DNA of 64,000 bases from Sphingobium fuliginis (GCF_004152845.1 NZ_SEON01000002.1:1-64000), one strand, 5' to 3'; positions 25,245 to 34,692 are shown, counted from the first letter of the stretch. Notes: generated from the letters alone by a model not told the origin. Translations and numbers: made by a program.

Positions 25245-26465
25245 ATGGCTAAGATCAAGGTGAAAAACCCCGTCGTGGAGATCGATGGCGATGAAATGAC
25301 GCGGATCATATGGCAGTGGATCCGTGAGCGCCTGATTCTCCCCTATCTCGACATCGATCTTAAATATTACGATCTGGGCGTCGAGAAGCGCGACGAAACC
25401 AACGACCAGATCACCATCGATTCCGCCAACGCGATCAAGGAACATGGCGTCGGCGTGAAATGCGCCACCATCACCCCGGATGAAGCCCGCGTGGAGGAAT
25501 TCGGCCTGAAGGAAATGTGGAAGTCGCCCAACGGCACCATCCGCAACATCCTGGGCGGCGTGGTGTTCCGTGAACCCATCGTCATCCGCAACGTGCCGCG
25601 CCTGGTCCCCGGCTGGACCGACCCCATCGTCATCGGCCGCCACGCCTTCGGCGACCAGTATCGCGCCACCGACTTCCTCGTCCCCGGCCCCGGCAAGCTG
25701 CGCATGGTGTGGGACGGCGCCAATGGCGAGAAGATCGAGAAGGACGTCTTCAACTTCCCCAGCTCCGGCGTCGCCATGGGCATGTACAATCTGGACGACT
25801 CGATCCGCGATTTCGCCCGCGCCAGCATGAACTACGCGCTGGGCCGCGGCTGGCCGCTGTACCTCTCGACCAAGAACACCATTCTCAAGGCCTATGACGG
25901 CCGCTTCAAGGACCTGTTCCAGGAAGTGTTCGACAATGAATTCGCCGACGAGTTCAAGAAGGTGGGCGCCGTCTACGAACATCGCCTGATCGACGACATG
26001 GTCGCCTCCGCCCTCAAGTGGAGCGGCAAGTTCGTCTGGGCCTGCAAGAATTACGATGGCGACGTCCAGTCGGACACCGTGGCGCAGGGGTTCGGCTCGC
26101 TGGGTCTCATGACCTCCGTGCTGCTGTCGCCCGACGGCAAGACCGTCGAGGCCGAAGCCGCGCACGGCACCGTCACCCGCCACTATCGCCAGCATCAACA
26201 GGGCAAGGCGACCTCGACCAATCCGATCGCCTCGATCTTCGCCTGGACCCAGGGCCTTTCCTATCGCGGCAAGTTCGACGAAACGCCGGAAGTCACCAAG
26301 TTCGCGGAAACGCTGGAAAAGGTCTGCATCGAAACGGTCGAGGGCGGCGCGATGACCAAGGATCTCGCCCTGCTGATCGGTCCGGAACAGGCGTGGATGA
26401 CCACCGAGCAGTTCTTCGAGGCGATCCGCGTGAACCTGGAAGAAGCCATGGGCAAGTGGCAATAA
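25245..26465 (+). CDS. icd: NADP-dependent isocitrate dehydrogenase (homodimeric, type II)
   Basis: A 406-residue enzyme of the eukaryote-like IDH subfamily: [20 protein letters not shown] start, [12 protein letters not shown] substrate loop, [17 protein letters not shown], and the C-terminal [14 protein letters not shown] cofactor region. It oxidatively decarboxylates isocitrate to 2-oxoglutarate. ATG 25245 is chosen because the upstream in-frame extension lacks family residues. It is a single-gene unit with its own terminator. Confidence 0.97.
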   Translation: MAKIKVKNPVVEIDGDEMTRIIWQWIRERLILPYLDIDLKYYDLGVEKRDETNDQITIDSANAIKEHGVGVKCATITPDEARVEEFGLKEMWKSPNGTIRNILGGVVFREPIVIRNVPRLVPGWTDPIVIGRHAFGDQYRATDFLVPGPGKLRMVWDGANGEKIEKDVFNFPSSGVAMGMYNLDDSIRDFARASMNYALGRGWPLYLSTKNTILKAYDGRFKDLFQEVFDNEFADEFKKVGAVYEHRLIDDMVASALKWSGKFVWACKNYDGDVQSDTVAQGFGSLGLMTSVLLSPDGKTVEAEAAHGTVTRHYRQHQQGKATSTNPIASIFAWTQGLSYRGKFDETPEVTKFAETLEKVCIETVEGGAMTKDLALLIGPEQAWMTTEQFFEAIRVNLEEAMGKWQ

Positions 26466-26514
26466 TCGGACGGAACTGATCCGCCCTTCCGCGGTTCAAT
26501 ACGGAAACGGAACG

Positions 26515-26544
26515 AGGCGGCGCCGTGTATCGGCGCCGCCTTTT
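26515..26544 (+). terminator. Rho-independent terminator of icd
   Basis: GGCGGCGCCG and CGGCGCCGCC form a perfect 10-bp stem with loop TGTAT, followed by TTTT. It ends 20 bases before the next start codon. Confidence 0.85.
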
Positions 26545-26563
26545 CCATGGCAGGAGATCAGCG

Positions 26564-28177
26564 ATGACGACGACAGCCAAGAAACGCCTGGAGGTCCGGG
26601 CCGCCGTTCCTTCCGATGTACGCGGCATCCAGCGACTGATCGCCCGGGTCTATCCCGGCATGCCCAATTATTCGCTCGCCACCCTGCGCGGGCAGATCAA
26701 CAATTTCCCCAATGGCTGCTTCGTCGCGCTCTACGACAATAAGGTCGTCGGCTATTGCGCGACCATGCGGGTCAGCAAGGCGATGGCCTTTTCCCATCAT
26801 GACTGGGAGGAGATCACGGCAAACGGCTTCGGCACGCGGCACAGCGCGGCGGGCGAGTGGCTGTACGGCTATGAAATGGCCGTCGACCCCAAGCTGCGCG
26901 GCCTGCGCATCGGCCAGCGCCTCTATGACGAGCGCAAGGAGCTGGCCGAGGAACTGGACCTGCACGGCATCGTCATCGCCGGGCGCATGCCGGGCTATGC
27001 GCGTGCGAAGCGGCGCGTCGATGGCCCGGCGGATTATCTGGACAAGGTCGTGCACGGCAAGCTGCGCGATCAGGTGATCAGCTTCCAGCTCAAGAACCAG
27101 TTCGAGCCGCTCGGCGTGCTGGAAAACTACCTGCCCGAAGACAGGCAGTCCGACGGACACGCCGCCCATCTGGTATGGCGCAACCCCTATGTCGACCCCG
27201 ACGAAGCGCCCGAAATGCGGGTGCCGCGCGGCGTGGAAAGCGTCCGCCTAGCCACCTGTCAGTTGCAGGCCCGCGCGGTGAAGGACTTCGAAGAGTTCAT
27301 TCGCAATATCGAATATTTCGTCGACGTGGCGGCAGATTATCGCTCCGACTTCATCGTTTTTCCCGAACTGTTCACCCTGCCGCTGCTCTCCTACGAAACC
27401 AAGAAGCTCACTCCGATCGAGGCCATCGACAGGCTGACCGGCTACACCCCGCGCCTGACCCGCGAACTGGAGCGGATGGCGCTGGAATATAATATCAACA
27501 TCATCGGCGGCTCCCATCCGACGCGGGCAGAGGATGGCGACATCCAGAATATCGCCTATGTCGCCCTGCGCGACGGTTCGCTGCACACGCAGGAGAAGAT
27601 CCACCCGACGCCCAACGAAGCCTTCTGGTGGAACATCAAGGGCGGGGACTCGCTGGACGTGATCCAGACCGACTGCGGGCCGATCGGCGTGCTCATCTGT
27701 TATGACAGCGAATTTCCGGAACTGGCGCGGCGACTGGTGGACCAGGGCGCGCGGATCATCTTCGTCCCCTTCTGCACCGACTCGCGGCTGGGCTATATGC
27801 GCGTGCGCTATTGCGCGCAGGCCCGCGCCATCGAGAATCAATGCTATGTCGTCATGTCGGGCAATGTCGGCAACCTGCCCAATGTCGACAATATGGACAT
27901 CCAATATGCGCAGAGCGCGATCCTGACGCCCTGCGACCTGCCCTTTGCGCGGGACGGGATCGCGGCGGAATCGACGGAGAATGTCGAAACGCTGACCATG
28001 GCCGACGTGAACCTGGCGGACCTGAGCTGGGCGCGGGCGGAGGGTACGGTCCGCAACCTGCGCGACAGGCGGTTCGACCTCTATCATATCGACTGGGACA
28101 GCAATCCCGACCACAGCCATGCGCCGAGCGGCGGGCCGGTGCCGGCGGGCGGGCACAATGCGCCGGGTGGCGGCTGA
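26564..28177 (+). CDS. GNAT acetyltransferase fused to a carbon-nitrogen hydrolase
   Basis: A 537-residue two-domain protein. Residues about 8-190 form a GNAT domain (acyl-CoA site around YEMAVDPKLRGLRIGQRL). Residues about 225-520 form a nitrilase-superfamily hydrolase with the triad Glu268 (FPELF), Lys345 (EKIHPT) and Cys379 (LICYDSE). AGGAG precedes ATG 26564. The fused architecture is widespread, but the substrate is not known; an amidase acting on, or coupled to, an acylated amine is plausible. It is transcribed downstream of the icd terminator. Confidence 0.93.
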   Translation: MTTTAKKRLEVRAAVPSDVRGIQRLIARVYPGMPNYSLATLRGQINNFPNGCFVALYDNKVVGYCATMRVSKAMAFSHHDWEEITANGFGTRHSAAGEWLYGYEMAVDPKLRGLRIGQRLYDERKELAEELDLHGIVIAGRMPGYARAKRRVDGPADYLDKVVHGKLRDQVISFQLKNQFEPLGVLENYLPEDRQSDGHAAHLVWRNPYVDPDEAPEMRVPRGVESVRLATCQLQARAVKDFEEFIRNIEYFVDVAADYRSDFIVFPELFTLPLLSYETKKLTPIEAIDRLTGYTPRLTRELERMALEYNINIIGGSHPTRAEDGDIQNIAYVALRDGSLHTQEKIHPTPNEAFWWNIKGGDSLDVIQTDCGPIGVLICYDSEFPELARRLVDQGARIIFVPFCTDSRLGYMRVRYCAQARAIENQCYVVMSGNVGNLPNVDNMDIQYAQSAILTPCDLPFARDGIAAESTENVETLTMADVNLADLSWARAEGTVRNLRDRRFDLYHIDWDSNPDHSHAPSGGPVPAGGHNAPGGG

Positions 28178-28197
28178 GCTTCTCCGCCGGGTCGCCT

Positions 28198-28710
28198 CTA
28201 TGCGGACGATTTTTCGAGCATGACGGCCGTCCGCCCCTTGTAGACCGCCTCCCTGAACGGCGCATAGCCCAACCTGGCCGCAAGCCTGAGCGATGGGTCG
28301 TTGGCGGGATCGATGAGGCAGACGGTTCGGCCGGCACCCTTGCGCCGCGCATACCAGTCGTGCGCGGCGCAGGCGGCCTCGAACGCGTAGCCGCGGCCAT
28401 GTACCTCGGATGAGAAAATCCAGGCCGCTTCCCCCGCCTTGTCGAAATCATCGCCGAGGCCCCGATGGAAATCCGCCAGCCCGGTTTCTCCGACATAGCG
28501 GCCGCTGGCCTTTTCGATCACCGCGAAAATGCCGTAGCCCAGAAGGGACCAGTGCCCCTCATAACGCAGGATGCGGTTCCAGGCGTCTTCCGGCGAAGGA
28601 GCTACGCCGCCGATATGCCGCATCAGGTCCATGTCCGACCACATGGCGCAATAAGGCGCGAAGTCAGCGAGCGTGTAGGGGCGAAGGCGCAGTCTTTCCG
28701 TCTCGATCAT
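28198..28710 (-). CDS. GNAT family N-acetyltransferase (RimJ/RimL type)
   Basis: A 170-residue acetyltransferase: ETERLRLRPYTLADF at the N-terminus, GETGLADF in the central sheet, the acyl-CoA binding region HGRGYAFEAACAAHDW, and the late ANDPSLRLAARLGY motif. These are RimJ/RimL-type features, a group that acetylates ribosomal proteins or small amines. Substrate unknown. It is convergent with the GNAT-hydrolase gene 20 bases away. Confidence 0.88.
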   Translation of the reverse strand: MIETERLRLRPYTLADFAPYCAMWSDMDLMRHIGGVAPSPEDAWNRILRYEGHWSLLGYGIFAVIEKASGRYVGETGLADFHRGLGDDFDKAGEAAWIFSSEVHGRGYAFEAACAAHDWYARRKGAGRTVCLIDPANDPSLRLAARLGYAPFREAVYKGRTAVMLEKSSA

Positions 28711-28800
28711 TCCCCAGAGGATAGAGCGGCCCGGTTCGGCCGGCAACGGCTGGCGCCCTCCGACACGCAACCTCCCCCGTCGCGGATCATTGTCATCCGC

Positions 28801-28995
28801 ATGCCGTCGACCGCCATCGCCCGTTTCGACTATGACGCCACCCAGCGCCGGCTGGACGTGCAGTTCGTCAGCGGGCGGCGCTACAGCTATCATGATGTCC
28901 CGGTGGACGTCGCGGAAGGCATGCGCGCCGCCACGTCCAAGGGCGGCTATTTCAACCGCCGCATCCGGGACCGCTACCGCTTCACTCGCCAGTGA
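28801..28995 (+). CDS. KTSC domain mini-protein
   Basis: A 64-residue protein that is a single KTSC domain: MPSTAIARFDYDATQRRLDV, then FVSGRRYSYHDVP and the GGYFNRRIRDRY end. The domain is named from the C-terminus of some lysyl-tRNA synthetases and also stands alone in phage and bacteria; a nucleic-acid role is assumed. The gene ends 19 bases before the convergent glmS stop, within a triple short repeat. Confidence 0.85.
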   Translation: MPSTAIARFDYDATQRRLDVQFVSGRRYSYHDVPVDVAEGMRAATSKGGYFNRRIRDRYRFTRQ

Positions 28996-29027
28996 ATCAC
29001 TCGCCAGCCATCTATCACTCGACAGTG
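28982..29027. repeat. Triple TCACTCG(C/A)CAG repeat at the KTSC-glmS junction
   Basis: TCACTCGCCAGTGA, TCACTCGCCAG and TCACTCGACAGTGA follow one another at 28982, 28997 and 29014. The first and third are palindromes that encode the last codons of the two convergent genes. Confidence 0.6.
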
Positions 29028-30838
29028 ACGGACTTGGCGAGGTTCCTTGGCTGGTCGACGTCCGTGCCCTTGGCCACGGCGACATGATAGGCCAGCAACT
29101 GCACCGGCACGGCATAGACCATCGGCGCGATCAGCGGATGCACCTTGGGCATGGTGATGGTCGCCATGCAGCCCTCGCCCGCCGCCTGCACCCCGTCATA
29201 GTCGGAGATCAGCACAACCTTGCCGCCGCGCGCCTGCACTTCCTGCATGTTGCTGACGGTCTTCTCGAACAGCGGCCCGCTGGGCGCCAGCACGATCACC
29301 GGCACCTTGTCGTCGATCAAGGCGATGGGACCATGCTTCATCTCGCCCGCGGCGTAGCCCTCGGCATGGATATAGCTGATTTCCTTGAGCTTCAGCGCCC
29401 CTTCCAGCGCCAGCGGATAGTCCGGCCCGCGCCCCAGATAGAGCACGTCGCGGGCTCCCGCGATCAGATGCGCCATCGCCTCTATCGATTCATCATAGGC
29501 CAGCGCCCCGTTGAGCGCGGCGGGCGCTTCGGACAGGTGGCGGACCAGTTCCTTCTCCGCCTTCGCGTCCAGCCGCCCCTTGGCGCGGGCGAGATTGGCC
29601 GCGAACGCCGCCAGCACCGCCAACTGGCAGGTGAAGGCCTTGGTCGACGCCACGCCGATCTCCGGCCCGGCATTGGTGGGCAGCAGCAGGTCCGCCTCCC
29701 GCGCCATGGTGCTGGTTGGCACGTTGACGACGGCGGCGATCTTCTGCCCTTCGGCCCGCGCATGGCGGAGCGCGGCGAGCGTATCGGCGGTCTCGCCCGA
29801 CTGGCTGATGACGATCATCAGGCCGCCCTCCTCCATCACCGGGGCGCGGTAGCGGAACTCGCTCGCCACATCGATGTCGACAGGCACGCGGGCGAATTGC
29901 TCGAACCAATATTTGGCGACCATGCCCGCATAATAGCTGGTGCCGCAGGCGACGATGGTGACGCGGCGGATGGTTCCCAGGTCGAAATCGGGGATCGGCA
30001 GCGACACCTGATCCTCCATCCGGCGCAGATAGGAACGCAGGGTCTGGGCCACGACCACCGGCTGCTCATAAATTTCCTTGAGCATATAGTGGCGGTGATT
30101 GCCCTTGGAGATCAGTTCGCCGGTCACGCCGCTGATGGTGACGGGGCGTTCGACGGGGTTGTTGTCCTTGTCGAAAATCTCCGCGCCGTCGCGGGTGATG
30201 ACGACCCAGTCGCCTTCCTCCAGATAGGCGATGCGCTGGGTCAGCGGGGCCAGCGCCAGCGCGTCGGAACCGAGATAGGTCTCACCCTCGCCATAGCCCA
30301 CCACCAGCGGCGAACCCAGGCGCGCGCCGATGAGAATCTCGGGATGGCTGCGGAACAGGATCGCCAGCGCAAAGGCGCCATGCAGGCGCGGCAAAACCTG
30401 CGCCACGGCATCGCGGGGCGACGCGCCCTGCTCCACCAGCTCGCTCACCAGATGGGCGACGACTTCCGTGTCGGTCTGGCTGTCGAAAGTCCGGCCCCGC
30501 GCCATCAGTTCCTCGCGCAGCGGCTTGAAATTCTCGATGATGCCGTTGTGGACGAGCGCCACTTCCTTCGTGGCGTGGGGATGGGCGTTGCTGGTCGTCG
30601 GCGCGCCATGGGTGGCCCAGCGGGTGTGGGCGATGCCGGTGGTGCCCGGCAGGGGCGCGGCGTCCAGTTCCTTCACCAGATTGGCGAGCTTCCCCTCGGC
30701 CCGGCGGCGGTCGATCCGCCCGTCATGGACGGTGGCGACGCCCGCGCTGTCATAGCCGCGATATTCCAGGCGCCTGAGGCCCTCCACCAGCCGTCCCGCC
30801 ACGTCGTCCTTGCCGATGATTCCGATGATACCGCACAT
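29015..30838 (-). CDS. glmS: Glutamine-fructose-6-phosphate aminotransferase (isomerizing)
   Basis: A 607-residue enzyme making glucosamine-6-phosphate for peptidoglycan and lipid headgroups. The nucleophile Cys2 is in MCGIIGIIG. The glutaminase domain covers about residues 1-240, followed by two SIS isomerase domains (ACGTSYYAG, VISQSGETADT) and the C-terminal AKSVTVE. It is the last gene of the glmU-phosphoesterase-glmS run, 83 bases after the phosphoesterase. Confidence 0.98.
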   Translation of the reverse strand: MCGIIGIIGKDDVAGRLVEGLRRLEYRGYDSAGVATVHDGRIDRRRAEGKLANLVKELDAAPLPGTTGIAHTRWATHGAPTTSNAHPHATKEVALVHNGIIENFKPLREELMARGRTFDSQTDTEVVAHLVSELVEQGASPRDAVAQVLPRLHGAFALAILFRSHPEILIGARLGSPLVVGYGEGETYLGSDALALAPLTQRIAYLEEGDWVVITRDGAEIFDKDNNPVERPVTISGVTGELISKGNHRHYMLKEIYEQPVVVAQTLRSYLRRMEDQVSLPIPDFDLGTIRRVTIVACGTSYYAGMVAKYWFEQFARVPVDIDVASEFRYRAPVMEEGGLMIVISQSGETADTLAALRHARAEGQKIAAVVNVPTSTMAREADLLLPTNAGPEIGVASTKAFTCQLAVLAAFAANLARAKGRLDAKAEKELVRHLSEAPAALNGALAYDESIEAMAHLIAGARDVLYLGRGPDYPLALEGALKLKEISYIHAEGYAAGEMKHGPIALIDDKVPVIVLAPSGPLFEKTVSNMQEVQARGGKVVLISDYDGVQAAGEGCMATITMPKVHPLIAPMVYAVPVQLLAYHVAVAKGTDVDQPRNLAKSVTVE

Positions 30839-30921
30839 GGATAGTCAGTCCCAAAGCCGTGAAAACTCTATGCTTACGCCGCCTATGCCACGATCATGCG
30901 GCGGGCGACAGGGGTACCGCA

Positions 30922-31779
30922 TCATCGTGGATGAATTGTAATCAGCCAGACATCGGGGGGCGCCAGCATCCGGATCGGCAGGCCGCTGGTGCCGAGCCCC
31001 GCGGACACCACCATGGTCCGCCGCCCTTCCCGATACACCCCGCAGGCATAGCGGGTGCCATAGCGCGAGGGCACATAGACGATGCCCGCAAAGGGCAAGG
31101 CTACCTGCCCGCAATGGGTATGCCCGACCAGCGTCAGCATCGCCCGGTCGGGCAGCAGCGGAAAGGCGTCCGGCCCGTGCGACAGCATCAGCGGCGCGGC
31201 GCCCAGCGCCTGCATGGCCGCCAGCGTCCCGGGAATATCGGGCCGCCCGGTATAGATGTCGCGCAGTCCGCCAATGGCCAGCGGTCCCCGCCGCACCGCC
31301 TGATTGTCGAGCAGGCGGATGCCGATCCGGCCGAACAGATCGCCCCATTGCCGGCGGCTGATCCCCGTATGCTTGCGCGCATCGTGATTGCCCAGCACCG
31401 CCACCACCCCCAGCGGGGCGCGCAAGGCGGCGAAGGGAGCGATGCTCTGCGCCGGATCATAGGTCGCACCGCCCTTGTCGTCCCCGATATAGTCGCCGCC
31501 CAGCACGATCAGCTCGGGCCTGAGGCGGTTCACCAGAGCGACGATCCGCGCCATCCGCTCCGGACTGTTATCGGGACCGGACAAATGGCTGTCGGTCAGC
31601 AGCGCCACCGTCACCGGGCGGCGCGGCGCATCCGCCGGAAAGGGCAGCGCAACGTCCAGCCGCCGCACAACCGGCATGGCCCGCGCATTGGCATAGAGCC
31701 AGACCGCCCCGCCCGGCACGGCCAGAAGGATGAGCAGCAGCGCCGCAAGCCAGCGCCGCCTTCGCAGAAGACCCGTCAC
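30922..31779 (-). CDS. Membrane-anchored metallophosphoesterase
   Basis: A 285-residue protein if started at GTG 31779, which overlaps the glmU stop by four bases (GTGA). A basic N-terminus and one transmembrane helix (about residues 8-30) anchor it. The calcineurin-like metal motifs are all present: DSH, GGDYIGD, GNHD, LSHGPDAF and GHTHCGQ. It resembles YaeI/YkuE-type enzymes acting on lipid-linked phosphates or UDP-sugars. Its place between glmU and glmS suggests a role in envelope precursors; substrate unknown. Longer in-frame starts overlap glmU. Confidence 0.88.
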   Translation of the reverse strand: MTGLLRRRRWLAALLLILLAVPGGAVWLYANARAMPVVRRLDVALPFPADAPRRPVTVALLTDSHLSGPDNSPERMARIVALVNRLRPELIVLGGDYIGDDKGGATYDPAQSIAPFAALRAPLGVVAVLGNHDARKHTGISRRQWGDLFGRIGIRLLDNQAVRRGPLAIGGLRDIYTGRPDIPGTLAAMQALGAAPLMLSHGPDAFPLLPDRAMLTLVGHTHCGQVALPFAGIVYVPSRYGTRYACGVYREGRRTMVVSAGLGTSGLPIRMLAPPDVWLITIHPR

Positions 31780-33185
31780 TTGGCGGCTTTGCGCGCCTGC
31801 ATCCGCGCCCGGAAGCGGGCCGCCCAGCCGGGCTTCGCCTCCTGCTTCGGCCGGACGAGGCATAGCGCGTCGGCCTCCACCGGCTGGGTCACGACGCTGC
31901 CGGCCGCCACGATCGCGCCGTCGCCTATCTTCACCGGCGCGACCAGCGCGCTGTTGGAGCCGATGAAGGCGCCCACGCCGATTTCCGTCCGATATTTGAA
32001 GAAGCCGTCATAATTGCAGGTGATGGTGCCCGCGCCGATATTCGCGCCCGCGCCCACGCTGGCGTCCCCGATATAGGACAGGTGATTGGCCTTGGCGCCC
32101 TCGCCCAGTTCGGCCTTCTTCACCTCGACGAAATTGCCGACCTTGGCCTTGACGCCGATTTTCGCGCCGGGACGCAGCCGGGCATAGGGGCCGATTTCCG
32201 CGCCCTTGCCGACGGCTGCGCCCTCCAGATGGGAAAAGGCGTGGATCGTCGCATCGTCCGCCACGCTGACGCCGGGGCCGAAGACGACATGCGGCTCGAT
32301 CACCACATCGCGGCCCAGCAGCGTGTCATGCGCGAAGAACACCGTTTCCGGCGCGATCAGCGTCGCGCCCTCCCGCATCGCCTCGGCCCGGCGGCGGTCC
32401 TGCCAGACGGCCTCCACCCCCGCCAGTTCGGCGCGGCTGTTGACGCCCGCCACTTCCCAGGCCTCCGCCTCGATCACCGCGCTCTGGGCGCCGGGCAGCA
32501 TGACGATGTCGGGCAGATAATATTCGCCCGCCGCATTGTCGTTGCCGATCTTGTCGAGCAGCACGAAAAGATCGGTCGACCGCACTGCCATCAGCCCGGA
32601 ATTGCAGAGCGTCACCGCCCGCTCCTCCGCATTGGCGTCCTTATATTCGACCATCTTCTCGATCACGCCCTGATCGCGGGCGATGATCCGGCCATAAGCG
32701 GCGGCATCTTCCGGCCGGAAGCCCAGCACCACGGCGCGCGGCTCGTCGCCCCAGTTCAGGCGATCCAGCATGCTCCGCAGCGTTTCGGCGCGCACCAGCG
32801 GCACGTCGCCATAGAGGATCAATATGTCGCCCGCGAAACCGGCCAGCGCGTCATGCGCCTGCGCCACGGCATGGCCGGTGCCCAGCTGCTGTTCCTGCAC
32901 GGCGATGACGGCGCCGCTGCCCTCCACAGCCCTTTCCACCTGTTCGCGCCCAGCACCGACCACCACGACCTGCCGCTCGGGCTGCAACTCCGCCACGCTG
33001 GCGAGCAGATGGAGAAGCATCGGCCGCCCCGCAATCGGGTGCAGAACCTTGTGTCTGGCCGACTTCATGCGCGTGCCCTGTCCGGCGGCAAGGATGATCA
33101 CGGCCAAGGGGCGAGCGGGGGAGCGGCTGGAGGTCACGGGGGCATCCTTCACGAAAGGGCCAAGAATCTGAGCGCTCTCTGCCAT
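31776..33185 (-). CDS. glmU: Bifunctional N-acetylglucosamine-1-phosphate uridyltransferase / glucosamine-1-phosphate acetyltransferase
   Basis: A 469-residue enzyme. The N-terminal nucleotidyltransferase has ILAAGQGTRMKSARHKVLHP, and the C-terminal left-handed beta helix has NHLSYIGDASVGAGANIGAG and NSALVAPVKIGDGAIVAAGS. It acetylates glucosamine-1-phosphate and makes UDP-GlcNAc. ATG 33185 gives a 16-residue leader; GTG 33137, behind AAGGA at good spacing, is an attractive alternative. It is divergent from gph. Confidence 0.97.
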   Translation of the reverse strand: MAESAQILGPFVKDAPVTSSRSPARPLAVIILAAGQGTRMKSARHKVLHPIAGRPMLLHLLASVAELQPERQVVVVGAGREQVERAVEGSGAVIAVQEQQLGTGHAVAQAHDALAGFAGDILILYGDVPLVRAETLRSMLDRLNWGDEPRAVVLGFRPEDAAAYGRIIARDQGVIEKMVEYKDANAEERAVTLCNSGLMAVRSTDLFVLLDKIGNDNAAGEYYLPDIVMLPGAQSAVIEAEAWEVAGVNSRAELAGVEAVWQDRRRAEAMREGATLIAPETVFFAHDTLLGRDVVIEPHVVFGPGVSVADDATIHAFSHLEGAAVGKGAEIGPYARLRPGAKIGVKAKVGNFVEVKKAELGEGAKANHLSYIGDASVGAGANIGAGTITCNYDGFFKYRTEIGVGAFIGSNSALVAPVKIGDGAIVAAGSVVTQPVEADALCLVRPKQEAKPGWAARFRARMQARKAAK

Positions 33186-33228
33186 GTTTGACTTGCCTTT
33201 GCCACCACCCAGGCGGCATGAGCCGGGC

Positions 33229-33897
33229 ATGGTTTCCATTCCCTTCGACATTGTCGGCTTCGACCTTGACGGCACCCTGCTCGATACCAGCGGCGACCTG
33301 GCGGCGGCGGTCAACTACGCCATCGCCACCGACGGGCGGCCGCCCTTTCCGGTCGAGGCGATCCATCCCTTTGTCGGCAAGGGGGCGAAGGTGATGCTTC
33401 AGCGCGCGCTCGACGCCTCGGGCGGCTATGACGACGCCATGCTGGAAAGGATGCTGCCGATCCTGCTGGATTATTATGAGCAGAATCTGGCGATCCATTC
33501 GCTGCCCTATCCCGGCCTGATCGCGGCGATGGATGCGCTGGAGGAGGCGGGCGTGAAGCTCGCCATCTGCACCAACAAGGCGGAGCGCTTCACCATTCCC
33601 CTGCTGCACCAGATCGGCCTGTCGGACCGTTTCGCCAGCGTCGTCGGCGGCGACACGGTCGGCATCGCAAAGCCCGACCCGGCGCCGATCCACGCCATGA
33701 TCGAGCGCGCGGGCGGCGGGCGGACGATCTTCCTGGGCGACACGATCAACGACATCGCCGGGGCGCGCAATGCGGGCATCCCCAGCATCGCCGTCAGCTT
33801 CGGCTTTCTCGACGGGCCGGTCGAGGCGCTGGAGGCCGACGCCGTCATCCACCATTTTGACGAGCTGGTGCCGCTGCTCGAAGGCTGGCCGGCATGA
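33229..33897 (+). CDS. gph: HAD-superfamily phosphoglycolate phosphatase
   Basis: A 222-residue HAD hydrolase with nucleophile Asp12 and Asp14 (FDLDGTLLD), the second motif ICTNK, and the metal motif FLGDTINDIAGARNAG. Cap domain size and sequence fit Gph, which removes 2-phosphoglycolate formed during DNA repair. ATG 33229 is chosen over 33184 to fit the family N-terminus. It overlaps the next gene by four bases (ATGA). Confidence 0.9.
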   Translation: MVSIPFDIVGFDLDGTLLDTSGDLAAAVNYAIATDGRPPFPVEAIHPFVGKGAKVMLQRALDASGGYDDAMLERMLPILLDYYEQNLAIHSLPYPGLIAAMDALEEAGVKLAICTNKAERFTIPLLHQIGLSDRFASVVGGDTVGIAKPDPAPIHAMIERAGGGRTIFLGDTINDIAGARNAGIPSIAVSFGFLDGPVEALEADAVIHHFDELVPLLEGWPA

Positions 33898-34655
33898 CCC
33901 TTCGCCTGGAACGCGACGGCGCGGTCGCCACGCTGCTGATCGACCGGCCCCGGCAGCACAACGCCATGAACCAGGAGATGTGGGAGCGATTGCCCCAACT
34001 GGTGCAGGAAGCGATGGCGGACGAGGCGATCCGCGTGCTGATCCTGACATCGGCTGCACCGGGCCTGTTCTGCGCGGGTGCGGACATCCACGAATTCGCG
34101 CGTCATTCGGGCGAGGAGGATTGGCGCGTCGCCAATCAGGCGGCGATCCGCGCCACCCAATATGCCCTGGCCCATGCCGAAAAACCGGTGATCGCGGCCA
34201 TAGACGGGGACGCGATCGGCGGCGGATGCGGCATGGCCATCGCCTGCGATCTGCGGATCGCCTCCCCCTCCGCCAGGCTGGGCATCACGCCGGCCAAGCT
34301 CGGGATCGTCTATTCGCTGTTCGACACCAGGCTGCTGGTGGATCTGGTGGGGCCGGCGCGGGCCAAGCGCATCCTGTTCACCGCCGCCCTCCATGATGCG
34401 GAGGATGCGCTCGCCATCGGCCTGATCGACCAGATCGCCCCCGCCCCGCTGGAGACAGCAGTGGAACTGGCTCGGCGCATGGCCGCCAATGCCCAGCATT
34501 CGATCCGTTCTTCCAAGGCGATCGTCCGCCGCATCCTGGATGGACAGGCGGATGACGACGCGGAAACGCTGGCCATGTTCCGGGACGCCTTCACCCTGCC
34601 CGACTTTCAGGAGGGCGTGCAGGCCTTCCGCGACAAGCGTCGTCCCCGCTTCTGA
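33894..34655 (+). CDS. Enoyl-CoA hydratase/isomerase family protein
   Basis: A 253-residue crotonase-fold protein. The two oxyanion-hole regions are visible (FCAGADIHEFA and DGDAIGGGCGMAIACD). One catalytic Glu expected in the second half of the active site is not obvious, so hydratase versus isomerase activity is uncertain. The length is normal. It is translationally coupled to gph, an unusual partnership. Confidence 0.9.
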   Translation: MTLRLERDGAVATLLIDRPRQHNAMNQEMWERLPQLVQEAMADEAIRVLILTSAAPGLFCAGADIHEFARHSGEEDWRVANQAAIRATQYALAHAEKPVIAAIDGDAIGGGCGMAIACDLRIASPSARLGITPAKLGIVYSLFDTRLLVDLVGPARAKRILFTAALHDAEDALAIGLIDQIAPAPLETAVELARRMAANAQHSIRSSKAIVRRILDGQADDDAETLAMFRDAFTLPDFQEGVQAFRDKRRPRF

Positions 34656-34667
34656 CCCGCTCATCGC

Positions 34668-34692
34668 ATGTTCATCCAAATTGGATGAACAT
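34668..34692. promoter_or_regulatory. Perfect 25-bp palindrome (operator-like)
   Basis: ATGTTCATCCAA, one central A, then TTGGATGAACAT: twelve paired bases per arm without a mismatch. It lies 13 bases after the enoyl-CoA hydratase stop and about 110 bases before the diguanylate cyclase. No T-run follows, and a one-base centre suits a dimeric DNA-binding protein better than a terminator. Confidence 0.6.

Noticed and set aside
25080..26462. Upstream extension of psd on the minus strand
   Set aside because: The extension lies antisense to icd; the Psd family N-terminus begins at 25079.
28790..30844. Long plus-strand open frame opposite glmS
   Set aside because: Antisense shadow; it also runs across the KTSC gene in another frame.
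30839..30921. Leader of glmS considered for a glmS ribozyme
   Set aside because: Only 83 bases, no matching core, and the ribozyme is known from Gram-positive bacteria.
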